A DNA stretch of 64,000 nt from Ruminococcus sp. (GTDB taxonomy: Bacteria; Bacillota; Clostridia; Oscillospirales; Ruminococcaceae): NCBI GenBank assembly GCA_017542125.1, contig JAFXXU010000058.1, positions 186,001-250,000 on the forward strand, written 5' to 3'. Under the pieces are notes generated by a model that had not been told where the DNA came from, searched no databases, and worked only from the letters and a program-made list of their open reading frames with translations. The position numbers and the translations under genes are program-made. Shown in pieces: positions 53,057-62,935 of the stretch (positions within the stretch are counted from its first letter, which is position 1; every line of letters begins with the position of its first letter).

Positions 53057-53085
53057 ATTATAACATATTTCTGTGTTCATTGCAA
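53057..53085 (-). promoter_or_regulatory. Promoter of the DUF951-prfA operon
   Basis: On the minus strand TTGCAA (53080-53085), 17-bp spacer, TATAAT (53057-53062), 34 nt before the ATG. Confidence 0.83.
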
Positions 53086-53143
53086 GTTGTTTTTGTTAAT
53101 TGAATTGGTTTTGAAGCAAATACATCTTTTTACAATGCTCCTA

Positions 53144-53172
53144 TTGACAAATCAGGTCAAAAGGTATATAAT
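53144..53172 (+). promoter_or_regulatory. Promoter of miaB and the right-hand block
   Basis: TTGACA (53144-53149), 17-bp spacer, TATAAT (53167-53172), about 63 nt before the miaB ATG. It points away from the prfA promoter 60 nt to the left. Confidence 0.88.
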
Positions 53173-53235
53173 AATATAGAATGTATAGCTATGTCCTTTA
53201 GCATACTATATATTGATGACCGAGTGGAGGAGAAG

Positions 53236-54624
53236 ATGATGATCAGCTTAGATAATCAGACCGATCCCGAGCTGTTTCTGACCTCTCATAACGAGTCAGT
53301 TTACAGGATGACGGGACGCAGACCGCTCGCTCTTATCCATTCATTCGGGTGCCAGCAGAACGTCTCCGACGGGGAGCGCCTTATGGGCAGGCTTGCTAAG
53401 GTAGGCTATGGATTTACCAAGGATCCCGAGGAGGCTTCGCTTATAATCTATAACACCTGTGCCGTCAGAGAAAATGCCGAGGATAGGGTCTACGGCAATC
53501 TCGGAGATCTAAAGGCTCTTAAAGAGCGCAAGCCAGAGCTTGTGATCGGTATCTGCGGCTGTATGGCTCAGCAGAAGCACGTAGCCGACAAGATAAAGGG
53601 ATCCTACCGTCAGGTCGATCTGGTCTTCGGCACTTTTGCTTACAACGAGCTCTACCGTCTGTTGTATGAAGTCATTGCCAACAAGAAGCGTGTTTTCGAG
53701 CAGTCGGAAAAGCCCACGGATATAGATGAGGAATTCGTCCAGCTTCGTGAGAACAAGTTTCAGGCTTTTGTTCCGATAATGTACGGCTGCAATAATTTCT
53801 GCACCTACTGCATAGTTCCCTATGTCAGGGGCAGAGAGCGCAGCAGAGTCCCCGGTTCTGTGATCAGCGAGGTAAGGCAGCTTGTCTCTGAGGGCTATAA
53901 GGAGATCACGCTGCTGGGTCAGAATGTCAACTCCTACAGCTACGGGTTCCCGCAGCTTCTGAGAGATATAAACGCTATCGAGGGTGATTTCCGTATCAGG
54001 TTCATGAGCTCTCATCCAAAGGATGCCTCAGATGAATTGCTGGATACTATCCTTGGCTGCGAAAAGGTGTGCAAATCGCTGCATCTGCCGCTCCAGGCGG
54101 GCTCCGACAGGATACTCAAAGCTATGAACCGCAGCTATGATACTGAAAAGTATCTCAAAATAGTAGACTATATCCGCAGAAGAGCTCCGGAATTCTCGCT
54201 GACTACCGATATTATAGTCGGTTTCCCCGGCGAGACCTATGAGGAATTCTGTATGACCAAGGATATCATCAGGCAGGTAAAGTACGATAACATATATTCC
54301 TTTGTATATTCCCGCCGCAGTGGTACTCCCGCTGCAAAGCTTGAAGATAGTATTTCCGACAAGCAGAAGGGGCTCTGGCTCCGCGAGCTGCTTCTGGAGC
54401 AGAGGAACACCTCCTCCGAGTGGCTGCAAAGGTTTGTCGGGAAGACAGCCCGTGTCCTTGCGGAAGGCGAGGGCAGGACCGGTGCAGGGTACCTCACCGG
54501 CAAGAACGATGAGGGTATCATCGTTGAGTTTGAGGGGGATATAAGCCTCAAAGGTCAGTTTGTGAATGTAAACATCACCAAAGCGATGAATTGGGCGCTT
54601 ATGGGTGAAATAGCAGATAAATAA
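53236..54624 (+). CDS. miaB: tRNA i6A methylthiotransferase
   Basis: MiaB adds a methylthio group to i6A37 of tRNA, the step after MiaA. The 462-residue protein has the three cysteines of the first cluster (SFGCQQN, NTCAVRENAEDRV, GICGCMAQ), the radical SAM motif CNNFCTYCIVPYVRGRERSR (CxxxCxxC, near 177), and a closing TRAM domain. I start at the ATG at 53236 with GGAGG five bases upstream; a frame from 53191 adds 15 residues with no ribosome site. It opens a block with ylbF, mutS, mutL and miaA, so both enzymes of the same tRNA modification may be co-expressed. Confidence 0.95.
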   Translation: MMISLDNQTDPELFLTSHNESVYRMTGRRPLALIHSFGCQQNVSDGERLMGRLAKVGYGFTKDPEEASLIIYNTCAVRENAEDRVYGNLGDLKALKERKPELVIGICGCMAQQKHVADKIKGSYRQVDLVFGTFAYNELYRLLYEVIANKKRVFEQSEKPTDIDEEFVQLRENKFQAFVPIMYGCNNFCTYCIVPYVRGRERSRVPGSVISEVRQLVSEGYKEITLLGQNVNSYSYGFPQLLRDINAIEGDFRIRFMSSHPKDASDELLDTILGCEKVCKSLHLPLQAGSDRILKAMNRSYDTEKYLKIVDYIRRRAPEFSLTTDIIVGFPGETYEEFCMTKDIIRQVKYDNIYSFVYSRRSGTPAAKLEDSISDKQKGLWLRELLLEQRNTSSEWLQRFVGKTARVLAEGEGRTGAGYLTGKNDEGIIVEFEGDISLKGQFVNVNITKAMNWALMGEIADK

Positions 54625-54646
54625 TTTAAGACAGGAGTTTATACCG

Positions 54647-55057
54647 ATGAATGTAGTTGAGACCGCAAGAGCTCTCGGAGTTGCTATCCAGAACGATGAG
54701 AGATATGTTAAGTTTATGGAGGCTACCAAGGCTTCCGATAAGGACGGCGAGCTTCAGAGCAAGATAGGTGAGTTCAATATGCTCAGGATGCAGCTTTCCG
54801 GCGAGATGCAGAAAGCTGATAAGGATGCTGATAAGCTCACCTCTCTCGATACCGATATCAAGGCTCTCTATGACGAGATAATGACTATGCCCACTATGAT
54901 CGCCTACAACGAGAGCAAGGCAGCTCTTGACGATATGCTTGGTTCTGTCAATTATATTATCGGGATGGCTGCCAACGGCGAGGATCCTATGACCTGCCCC
55001 GAGAAGGCTCCCGAAGGCTGCACCGGCAGTTGCTCGAGCTGCGCGGGCTGCCACTGA
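54647..55057 (+). CDS. ylbF: YlbF/RicF-family protein with cysteine-rich tail
   Basis: The 136-residue helical protein matches the YlbF/YmcA family (ETARALGVAIQNDERYVKFMEATKASDKD, near 5-33, and the later helical pair). In Bacillus YlbF (RicF), YmcA (RicA) and YaaT (RicT) form a complex with iron-sulfur clusters that steers RNase Y. This copy ends in five cysteines (C117, C125, C129, C132, C135) in a Gly/Ser-rich tail, which could hold a cluster or zinc. It sits between miaB, itself an Fe-S enzyme, and mutS. RBS is ACAGGAG. Confidence 0.85.
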   Translation: MNVVETARALGVAIQNDERYVKFMEATKASDKDGELQSKIGEFNMLRMQLSGEMQKADKDADKLTSLDTDIKALYDEIMTMPTMIAYNESKAALDDMLGSVNYIIGMAANGEDPMTCPEKAPEGCTGSCSSCAGCH

Positions 55058-55087
55058 GATATTTCTGCATAGACAAGGAGCAAGGCT

Positions 55088-57706
55088 ATGCTGCTTTTAA
55101 AGGACGTTGACATAACAAAGATATCCCCGATGATGAAGCAGTATTTCGATACAAAGATGAAATACCGCAAGCATATCCTGTTTTACAGGCTCGGCGATTT
55201 CTATGAGATGTTTTTTGACGACGCACTGACCGCTTCAAGAGAGCTGGAGCTCACCCTTACGGGCAGAGACTGCGGCCTTGAAGAACGGGCTCCCATGTGC
55301 GGCGTGCCTTACCATGCCTGCGAGATCTATCTCAAAAGGCTGGTGGATAAGGGCTATATGGTGGCGATCTGCGAGCAGACAGCCGACCCTGCGACCTGTA
55401 AAGGGCTGGTGCCCCGTGAGGTCATCAGAGTCGTTACGCCCGGAACTCTTATCGAAAGCAGTATGCTGGACGAGACCTCGAACAATTATCTGTGCTCCTT
55501 CTATGCCAAGGGCAAAGAGGCTTCCATGTGCCTTGCGGATATTTCGACGGGTGAAGTCCATCTGTTCGATTTCTCAGGCAAGGAGCTTGCAAACAATGCT
55601 GTAAACGAGCTTTCAAGATTCTCTCCTGTGGAGATACTGATAAACGACGGATTTCTTTCCTTTAAGGAGATAGGCGAGTTTATAAGACAGAGGCTCAAGG
55701 CTGCTGTTCAGCTGCTTGATGAAAGCGATTTTTCCCCTCTCATCCACGCTGATGAGGTAACGCAGCAGTTCTCCGTAGCAAGCCTAGATTCCCTTAACCT
55801 CAAAGAAGGTACCACCGCAGTCAATGCAGTATGCGGGCTTTTTGCCTATATCCATAATACACAGAAGGCTCTGGTGGGGAGATTTTCCAATATCATCCGC
55901 CACGATACAGACCCGATAATGACTATAGGATATACCGCAAGGCGCAATCTTGAACTGACCGAGACTCTTCGCAACAAGGAGCGCAAGGGCTCACTCATCT
56001 GGGTGCTGGATCATACCAAGACCTCTATGGGCAAGAGGATGCTAAAAGCCTATCTGGAGCAGCCCCTTATCAATCCCACGAGGATAATGGACAGGCATAA
56101 TGCCGTAGAGCAGCTGGTGTCTTCCCCTGTGGAGCTGGATGAGCTTTCCGAGATCCTTGCGGGTATATATGACCTGGAAAGACTTATGACAAGGGTAATG
56201 TATAAGACCGCAACGCCGAGAGATCTTAAGTCTCTTTCGCTGACGGCGCTAAAACTGCCTGCTCTTAAAGAAGTTCTGGGCGGATTTTCCTCAAAGCTTC
56301 TGCAGAAGCTGAACAGCAAGATCTCCACGTTGGAGGCTATCTCAAATCTTATCGAGAACGCTGTTGTCGATGAGCCTCCCGCCAATGTCAAGGACGGCGG
56401 CGTCATCAAGGACGGTTTCAACGAGCAGCTGGATGCTCTCCGTAACATAATCTCAGGCGGCAAGGGCATTATAGACGATATAGAAGCCAAAGAACGGGAA
56501 AAGACCGGCATCAAGTCCCTGAAGATCGGTTATAACCGGGTATTCGGCTATTATCTTGAGGTGACGAAGTCCTATTACGACCTTGTTCCCGATACATATA
56601 TCAGAAAGCAGACCCTTTCAAACTGCGAAAGGTTCATTACCGAAGAGCTGAAGGTGGCTGAGAATACTATCCTCGGTGCCAGCGATAAGGTGCTTAATCT
56701 CGAGCAGGAGATATTTACAGAGCTGAGGGAGTTCGTAGCTACCCAGATGAGACTGGTGCAGGATACTGCTGTTGCCGTTGCCGAGGTGGATGTACTTGCT
56801 TCTTTTGCACACGCAGCTGTCAAGTTTAACTATTCCAAGCCCGATATCGCCATTGACGGAGTAATCGAGATCAAAAACGGCAGGCACCCTGTTGTCGAGC
56901 TGATGCAGAAGGACGAGGTCTTTGTCCCCAACGACACCTATCTTGATCTCACCAGCAACCGGATGGCTGTGATCACCGGCCCAAATATGTCGGGTAAATC
57001 CACATATATGAGGCAGGTGGCGCTGATCACCCTTATGGCGCAGATCGGTTCCTTCGTTCCGGCTGATTATGCCAAGATCTCGGTAGTCGATCAGATATTC
57101 ACCAGGATAGGCGCGTCAGACGATCTTACGGCAGGGCAGTCCACCTTTATGGTCGAGATGAGCGAGGTCGCTGATATCGTCAAGCACGCCACAAAGCAGA
57201 GCCTTGTTATACTTGACGAGGTGGGAAGAGGTACATCTACCTTTGACGGCATCAGCATTGCAAGAGCTGTTTCAGAGTATATATCTACATCCAAATCGCT
57301 GGGCTGCAAGACACTTTTTGCGACCCATTATCACGAGCTTATAGCCCTTGAAAGCGAGTTGGACGGTGTTAGGAACTTCTCCGTTGCCGTAAAGCAGAGC
57401 GGGGATACTATCAAATTCCTGCGAAAGATCGTCCCCGGCGGCGTTGACGAGAGCTACGGTATCGAAGTAGCAAAGCTGGCAGGGCTGCCGAATAAGATAA
57501 TCAGCCGCGCAAAGCTGCTGTTAGCCGAAATGGAAGAGGAAAGCCGCAAGGCAAAGGCCGCTGTTGCAAAGCAGAGCGACGATCAGATCTCTTTCCAGAA
57601 GATCGGTACAGATATCATTGCCGATAAGCTGAGAAGAACAAATATAGATGAAATGAACGATACCGAGCTCCGGGAATTCGTCAAGGAGCTTAACAAGTAT
57701 CTGTGA
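55088..57706 (+). CDS. mutS: DNA mismatch repair protein MutS
   Basis: MutS finds mismatches. The 872-residue protein starts with the mismatch-reading YRLGDFYEMFFDDA (Phe-x-Glu, near 37-39) and ends with the ATPase: Walker A GPNMSGKSTYMRQ (near 631-643), LILDEVGRGTSTFDG-type segment (VILDEVGRGTST) and FATHYHELI. The core clamp and connector domains are full length. It leads mutS-mutL-miaA-hfq, a common Clostridia order. RBS is AAGGAG. Confidence 0.97.
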   Translation: MLLLKDVDITKISPMMKQYFDTKMKYRKHILFYRLGDFYEMFFDDALTASRELELTLTGRDCGLEERAPMCGVPYHACEIYLKRLVDKGYMVAICEQTADPATCKGLVPREVIRVVTPGTLIESSMLDETSNNYLCSFYAKGKEASMCLADISTGEVHLFDFSGKELANNAVNELSRFSPVEILINDGFLSFKEIGEFIRQRLKAAVQLLDESDFSPLIHADEVTQQFSVASLDSLNLKEGTTAVNAVCGLFAYIHNTQKALVGRFSNIIRHDTDPIMTIGYTARRNLELTETLRNKERKGSLIWVLDHTKTSMGKRMLKAYLEQPLINPTRIMDRHNAVEQLVSSPVELDELSEILAGIYDLERLMTRVMYKTATPRDLKSLSLTALKLPALKEVLGGFSSKLLQKLNSKISTLEAISNLIENAVVDEPPANVKDGGVIKDGFNEQLDALRNIISGGKGIIDDIEAKEREKTGIKSLKIGYNRVFGYYLEVTKSYYDLVPDTYIRKQTLSNCERFITEELKVAENTILGASDKVLNLEQEIFTELREFVATQMRLVQDTAVAVAEVDVLASFAHAAVKFNYSKPDIAIDGVIEIKNGRHPVVELMQKDEVFVPNDTYLDLTSNRMAVITGPNMSGKSTYMRQVALITLMAQIGSFVPADYAKISVVDQIFTRIGASDDLTAGQSTFMVEMSEVADIVKHATKQSLVILDEVGRGTSTFDGISIARAVSEYISTSKSLGCKTLFATHYHELIALESELDGVRNFSVAVKQSGDTIKFLRKIVPGGVDESYGIEVAKLAGLPNKIISRAKLLLAEMEEESRKAKAAVAKQSDDQISFQKIGTDIIADKLRRTNIDEMNDTELREFVKELNKYL

Positions 57707-57732
57707 CCCGAAAGGGATAGAATGGAGAAGCT

Positions 57733-59751
57733 ATGGCACACATCGAGGTCCTGAGCAAAGAGGTCTCCGAGCTGATCGCTGCGGGAGAGGTCATCGACCG
57801 CCCCTCATCGGTCATCAAGGAGCTGCTTGAAAACGCGATAGATGCAGACGCCAATGTTATAACCGTTGAGATACAGAACGGCGGGCGCACCTATCTTCGC
57901 GTTACCGATAACGGCAAGGGGATATACCCCGATGATATCTCGAAGGCTTTTCTGCGCCATGCCACCAGCAAGATCGCATCCAAGGAGGATCTTTCACATA
58001 TCACCACCCTTGGTTTCAGGGGCGAGGCTCTGGCCTCCATAAGCGCTGTTGCTAAGGTAGATGTGCTTACCAAGCCCAGAGATCAGATGTTCGGCACTCA
58101 TTACATCATCGAGGGCAGCGAGGAAAAGCTCAATGAGCAGAGCGGCTGTCCCGACGGCACCACATTTGTGGTAAGGGATATATTCTATAATGTTCCCGCC
58201 AGACTCAAATTCCTCAAAAAGGATACCTCAGAGGGCAATTTCGTAGCCGATCTGGTGACGAAGCTGGCGCTTTCTCACCCCGAGGTCTCTGTCAAGTTTA
58301 TCAGGGACAACCGCCCCGAGCTTATAACAGCAGGGGACGGGAAGCTCTTTTCCTCAATAAACTCCGTGTTCGGCAGACAGTTCGCCGCATCGCTGATCCC
58401 TGTTGATTCCACCTGGAACGGCATCCGTGTCAGCGGATATACCGTAAGACCTCTTTGGGCAAAGCCAAACAGGAAATTCCAGAATTTCTTTGTGAACGGC
58501 CGCTATGTCAGGGCAAAGACCTGCAGCGGAGCGTTGGAAGAAGCCTACCGCAACAACATTATGGTCGGTAAGTTCCCGGCGTGTGTGCTGAACATCGAGG
58601 CTTCTCCCGAGATTGTTGACGTTAATGTGCACCCGACAAAGATCGAAGTCAGGTTCTCTGACGATAAGATGATCTATGAGGCAGTATATTTTGCTGTCAA
58701 GGATGCGCTCTTGAAGGCTGATAAGCCTGTGGAGATGAACCTTGATGCCAACAAGCGCCATTTCACCGACAAGGAGCTTTACGATCTTCCTCAGAAGCCC
58801 CAGGGTGAGCAGTTGAAATTCGCTGTCAAGGAGCAGCCCATTACAGTTGATGTCAAACCCGATAAGTCTGTTTCGGAGACTGTTCCTGTTGTAAAACAGC
58901 CCTTTCCGCAGAGAACGGTGCCGCCTGTTTCGGAGAAACCTGTCAAGCAGGCAAATCCTGCCGGCGAGGATCTGTTTCTTAAATCTCTGAATGAGAGCAT
59001 AGAAGATATGATACCCCCTCCACCCCCTCCTCCGCCGGAATATGTTTCCGAGAAGGACTCCTCCGGGGATGTGCAGACCGCCTCCCAGGAGATCGAGGAG
59101 CAGATAGGGGATTTCAAGTATATCTCCAATGCCAGCTTTGAGCGCAGATCCGAGATCGTTGAGGACAGCGTCAAGGAGCCCGTGAAGCCTGTTGTCATCG
59201 GTGAGCTTTTCAAGACCTATATCGTTGCCCAGGCGGGGGATGAGATGCTTCTGTTCGATAAGCACGCCTCTCACGAGAGATATATCTTTGAGCAGATAAA
59301 GGATCAGCCCAATAAGCTGGAGACCCAGATGCTCCTTGAACCGATATACGTTCTGCTCTCCTACGATGAGTTCGATGCTCTTTCGGCTAATGTGGAAAAG
59401 GTCAATTCTCTTGGGTTCTGCATCGAGCCGGATGTGGCTCCGAACGTTGCTGTCAAGGGCTTGCCTGTGATACTCGGCGACGAGAACCCTACCGATATAG
59501 TTACCCAGCTTGCTAAGAATTTCATCGACTGCAAGCATAATCCCCAGCTGGAGATCTTTGATGAGCTCTATCATTCCATCGCCTGCAAGGCAGCAATCAA
59601 GGCAAATGACGATTCCGACATCCTTGAGCTCCAGGCATTGGTCAACAATGTCTACGGCAACGACGATATAAGATACTGCCCCCATGGCCGTCCGGTGATG
59701 ATAAAGCTCAAAAAGAAGGATATAGAAAAACAATTCAGACGTATCGTCTGA
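57733..59751 (+). CDS. mutL: DNA mismatch repair protein MutL
   Basis: MutL links MutS to strand removal. The 672 residues have the GHKL ATPase at the start (IAAGEVIDRPSSVIKELLENAIDA, near 12-35, then DNGKGI and GFRGEALASI) and a C-terminal endonuclease with FDKHASHERYIFEQ, a variant of the DQHAxxERxxYE motif, with Lys for Gln. This suggests that it nicks DNA itself, as in bacteria without MutH. A proline run and acidic linker lie between the two (about 425-450). RBS lies just before the ATG at 57733. The next gene starts 16 nt on. Confidence 0.95.
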   Translation: MAHIEVLSKEVSELIAAGEVIDRPSSVIKELLENAIDADANVITVEIQNGGRTYLRVTDNGKGIYPDDISKAFLRHATSKIASKEDLSHITTLGFRGEALASISAVAKVDVLTKPRDQMFGTHYIIEGSEEKLNEQSGCPDGTTFVVRDIFYNVPARLKFLKKDTSEGNFVADLVTKLALSHPEVSVKFIRDNRPELITAGDGKLFSSINSVFGRQFAASLIPVDSTWNGIRVSGYTVRPLWAKPNRKFQNFFVNGRYVRAKTCSGALEEAYRNNIMVGKFPACVLNIEASPEIVDVNVHPTKIEVRFSDDKMIYEAVYFAVKDALLKADKPVEMNLDANKRHFTDKELYDLPQKPQGEQLKFAVKEQPITVDVKPDKSVSETVPVVKQPFPQRTVPPVSEKPVKQANPAGEDLFLKSLNESIEDMIPPPPPPPPEYVSEKDSSGDVQTASQEIEEQIGDFKYISNASFERRSEIVEDSVKEPVKPVVIGELFKTYIVAQAGDEMLLFDKHASHERYIFEQIKDQPNKLETQMLLEPIYVLLSYDEFDALSANVEKVNSLGFCIEPDVAPNVAVKGLPVILGDENPTDIVTQLAKNFIDCKHNPQLEIFDELYHSIACKAAIKANDDSDILELQALVNNVYGNDDIRYCPHGRPVMIKLKKKDIEKQFRRIV

Positions 59752-59767
59752 GCAAGGAGAGGGCTGA

Positions 59768-60727
59768 ATGTCCGAAAAGATACCGCTGCTCGTTATTGTA
59801 GGGCCTACCGCTTCGGGCAAATCAAAGCTTGCAATAGAGCTTGCCAAGCTGTATAACGGCGAAGTCATTTCCGCAGATTCTATGCAGGTCTATAAGGACT
59901 TTACGGTCATCACCGCAAGGACCACCGATGAGGAAGCGGAGGGCATACCCAACCACCTGTCGGGTTTTCTTCCTCTTGAAAGGAGCTTCTCCGTTGCAGA
60001 GTATGTGGAACTTGCTAGAGAGAAAGCCAGGGAGATCCGCTCCCGGGGCAGATTGCCCATAGTCTGCGGGGGTACTGGTCTTTACGTCAGTTCGCTGCTT
60101 GACAATGTCTCCTTTGAGGACAGCGGCGCCGATAATGAGCTGCGCTCAGAGCTTGAAGCATATGCCGCAGAGCACGGCAAACACGCCCTTTGGGAGAGGC
60201 TCAATGCCGCCGATCCCGCCGCAGCCGCAGCAATACACGAAAATAACCTTATCAGGGTCATCAGAGCGCTGGAGGTGTGCATAAAGTCGGGGAGACCCTT
60301 CTCCGAGCAGAAAAGGCTCAATATAAGAGGGGAGTCGCCTTTTGAGGCCTGTGTGATCAGGCTGGATTTTGCCGACAGAGCCGTCCTTTACGACAGGATA
60401 AACCGCCGTGTGGACGAAATGCTGGCAAACGGGATGCTTGAAGAAGCAAAGCGTGTCTATAACGGCTCAGATCCCGAGACCGCCAGGCAGGCTATCGGCT
60501 ACAAGGAGCTTATCCCTTATCTGGAAGGCAGGGCAGAGCTTGAGGAATGCATTGAAAAGATCAAGCTTGAGACCCGTCATTACGCAAAAAGGCAGCTTAC
60601 CTGGTTCCGCAGGATGGAGGAAGCGGTCACAGTTTACGCCGATGAATGCGGGAATTATAAAAATTTTTTGGAAAATGTTCAAAATAGTATAGCCAAATCG
60701 AAAATTATGTGTTATAATATAATTTGA
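59768..60727 (+). CDS. miaA: tRNA dimethylallyltransferase
   Basis: MiaA puts the dimethylallyl group on A37 of tRNA reading U-starting codons, which MiaB then thiomethylates. The 319-residue protein has the P-loop GPTASGKSKLAIELA near residues 12-26, ISADSMQVYKDF, GGTGLYVSSLLD and the tail TRHYAKRQLTWFRR. It follows mutL by 16 nt and precedes hfq; the same order occurs in many bacteria. RBS is AAGGAGAGGG. Confidence 0.97.
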   Translation: MSEKIPLLVIVGPTASGKSKLAIELAKLYNGEVISADSMQVYKDFTVITARTTDEEAEGIPNHLSGFLPLERSFSVAEYVELAREKAREIRSRGRLPIVCGGTGLYVSSLLDNVSFEDSGADNELRSELEAYAAEHGKHALWERLNAADPAAAAAIHENNLIRVIRALEVCIKSGRPFSEQKRLNIRGESPFEACVIRLDFADRAVLYDRINRRVDEMLANGMLEEAKRVYNGSDPETARQAIGYKELIPYLEGRAELEECIEKIKLETRHYAKRQLTWFRRMEEAVTVYADECGNYKNFLENVQNSIAKSKIMCYNII

Positions 60728-60771
60728 TGTAGTTTATACATCGGTGAGCAAAATGGTAAGGAGTGGTAACA

Positions 60772-61011
60772 ATGAACAAGAATATAAACCTTCAGGATGT
60801 ATTTCTTAATCAGGCCAGAAAAGAAAGAGTGGCGGTAACGATCTTCCTGATGAACGGCTATCAGTTCAAGGGCATCGTAAAGGGTTTTGACAGCTATATC
60901 GTTATCCTTGACTGCGAGGGCAAGCAGAATGTTGTGTATAAGCACGCCATTTCCACTATTTCCCCCGTAAGGCCCATAAATATTCTTGACGCAAACGCCA
61001 ATCAGGACTGA
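60772..61011 (+). CDS. hfq: RNA chaperone Hfq
   Basis: The 79-residue Sm-fold protein has both Sm motifs: [31 protein letters not shown] near residues 3-33 and the second [10 protein letters not shown] with the lysine-histidine rim of the poly(U) site. It forms a hexamer and helps small RNAs pair with targets. I start at the ATG at 60772 with AAGGAG upstream; a GTG three codons earlier lies at that site. TATAAT at about 60714 is a possible own promoter inside the end of miaA. Confidence 0.95.
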   Translation: MNKNINLQDVFLNQARKERVAVTIFLMNGYQFKGIVKGFDSYIVILDCEGKQNVVYKHAISTISPVRPINILDANANQD

Positions 61012-61025
61012 AATAAGGTTTTATA

Positions 61026-62240
61026 ATGAATACTCTGACAACGCGGGCATTGGTAACGCTTTTGTCGGTTCTGATACTGTTTACGATAGGCAGTCAGATC
61101 TACTACCGGGTAAACGACAGGCATAAGACTGAGGAAGCGGTGCTTTGCAGCATAAATGAGAATATCCCGTTTAAGGGTATCGTCGTGAGGAACGAAAAGG
61201 TCATCACCTATTCGGGCAGCGGAGTGTATGAGTATCTTTACAGAGACGGCAGCAAGATCTCTACCGGCAACAAGCTGGCTGATGTTTATTCAAGCACCTC
61301 TGATCTCCTTAAAAAGAAGCAGGCTGACAGATACAACTCGCTTGCAGAATATCTTGAAAGAGCTCAGAACCCCGGTGCTTCGCAGTATGTGCAGCCCGAG
61401 TCCATAAATGCCAAGATCGAGGCTGAATACAAAAAGATCATTCAGAACGCTCAGAAGGGCGATCTTACCGCTGTTTCCGACGCAAGGGATGAATTCTTCC
61501 TGCAATCCAGCATCTACAATATCATCACCGAGCGCTCGGAGAATTATGCCGATGAGATCGCATCTCTCAGGAGCAAGGCTGAAAAGTGCCTTGCGGGTTC
61601 AGGTGCTGTTGCGGAGGTCGAGGCAAGCGAATCCGGATATTTCGTTTCTTACTGCGACAGTTATGAGAAAAAGCTAAATCTTGATAATATCGATTCGCTC
61701 AACAAGAGCGATATAGAGTCTGTCATAAACGGCGAGAACAAGCAGGATAACGGTCCGAATGCCATCGGCAAGATGTTTGACGACTATAACTGTGAGATAA
61801 TCGGTATCATCCGCAACGATAAAAGGATAACCGAGGGCAGCAGCGCTACCTTGTCTCTTGGAAACAAGGGGAGCATCTATAAAGTAACAGTTGATTCGGT
61901 AAAGCCGGCGGATGAGGATAATTCTATCATCATTCTCAGCTGCAACAGGCTTGACAGCGAGATCGTCAGCCAGAGGGTTTTCTCCTGTGAGCTGGTGTTT
62001 GACAACTATCAGGGCATCAAGGTACCCCGTGAGGCTATACGCTTCAAGGGTGATCAGAAGGGCGTATATGTTATTCTGGGCAACGAGTACACCTTCAAGA
62101 ATATAGATGTTATCTATGAGGGCTCGGATTTTGTAATATCAAGATCCACCTCAGACCCGAACTATCTGCTGCTTTACGATCGTATCTTACTGGAGGCGGT
62201 ATCAAACCAAAATGGTACAGACAGTGAAAGTTCCTCCTGA
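61026..62240 (+). CDS. HlyD-like membrane adaptor protein
   Basis: The 404-residue protein has one N-terminal membrane helix (residues about 6-24) and a long outer part with a lipoyl-like split half (IVVRNEKVITYSGSGVYEYLYRDGSKISTGNKLADVY, near 54-90), a coiled helix hairpin, and a beta-barrel closing with VPREAIRF and VYVILGNEYTFKNIDV. That is the plan of periplasmic/extracellular adaptor subunits of efflux pumps. No ABC or RND pump gene is in the window; its place in the ylmE-sepF-ylmH group suggests an envelope role. The end overlaps ylmE by 29 bases. Confidence 0.75.
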   Translation: MNTLTTRALVTLLSVLILFTIGSQIYYRVNDRHKTEEAVLCSINENIPFKGIVVRNEKVITYSGSGVYEYLYRDGSKISTGNKLADVYSSTSDLLKKKQADRYNSLAEYLERAQNPGASQYVQPESINAKIEAEYKKIIQNAQKGDLTAVSDARDEFFLQSSIYNIITERSENYADEIASLRSKAEKCLAGSGAVAEVEASESGYFVSYCDSYEKKLNLDNIDSLNKSDIESVINGENKQDNGPNAIGKMFDDYNCEIIGIIRNDKRITEGSSATLSLGNKGSIYKVTVDSVKPADEDNSIIILSCNRLDSEIVSQRVFSCELVFDNYQGIKVPREAIRFKGDQKGVYVILGNEYTFKNIDVIYEGSDFVISRSTSDPNYLLLYDRILLEAVSNQNGTDSESSS

Positions 62241-62931
62241 GTTTTCTTATATCCTGGAAAACATCAAGGAGATCAGTTACAATGTGAATAATGCTAAGGC
62301 CAAATACCGCAGCGAAGGCGATACCGTTGAGATAATGGCGGTTACTAAGACTGTTGAGCCCGAAAAGGTGAATTTTGCGGTCTCGCAGGGCATCACTCTT
62401 CTCGGAGAGAACAGGGTACAGGAGTATCTCTCAAAGAAGGACAGCTACGATAAGTCGGCTAAGGTACATATTATAGGGCATTTGCAGACCAATAAGGTCA
62501 AGTATATCATCAACGATGTGGATATGATCCAGTCGGTGGACAGCCTTAAGCTAGCTAATGAGATCAACAGGCTGGCTGAAAAGAACAGCCGTGTTATGGA
62601 TGTCCTGCTGGAGGTCAATATCGGCGATGAAGCAAGCAAGAGCGGAGTTTCGGCTCAGGCGCTTTATGAGCTTGCCGGGCAGATCTCAGTGCTTGACAAT
62701 ATACGTATCAGAGGGCTTATGGCTATCCCGCCCATAGGCGCCGATGAAAGCGTGTTTGAGCATATGAAGGAGCTCTTTGAAGGACTCAAAGAAAAGAAGC
62801 TCCGCAATATGCAGGCGGATGTTCTCTCGATGGGAATGTCCGGGGATTATGAGCTTGCTATCAAGCACGGCTCTAATCTCGTAAGGATCGGTACTAAGCT
62901 CTTCGGAGCTAGAAAATATATGGAGGTTTAG
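62212..62931 (+). CDS. ylmE: PLP-binding protein (YggS/YlmE family)
   Basis: The 239-residue TIM barrel binds pyridoxal phosphate through the lysine in MAVTKTVEPEKV (near 38-44) and has the family motifs GENRVQEYLSKK, HIIGHLQTNKVKYI, LLEVNIGDEASKSG and SMGMSGDYELAIKHGSNLVRIGT. PLPBP homologues help keep vitamin B6 and amino acid pools in balance; no enzyme activity is known. In Firmicutes it lies before sepF. RBS is weak (GGAGGCGG 14 nt upstream), fitting coupling to the overlapping gene before it. Confidence 0.94.
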   Translation: MVQTVKVPPEFSYILENIKEISYNVNNAKAKYRSEGDTVEIMAVTKTVEPEKVNFAVSQGITLLGENRVQEYLSKKDSYDKSAKVHIIGHLQTNKVKYIINDVDMIQSVDSLKLANEINRLAEKNSRVMDVLLEVNIGDEASKSGVSAQALYELAGQISVLDNIRIRGLMAIPPIGADESVFEHMKELFEGLKEKKLRNMQADVLSMGMSGDYELAIKHGSNLVRIGTKLFGARKYMEV

Positions 62932-62935
62932 AAAA

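Noticed and set aside
58354-59868. A 504-codon open frame on the minus strand across mutL
   Set aside because: mutL on the plus strand is complete; the antisense product looks like shadow coding.
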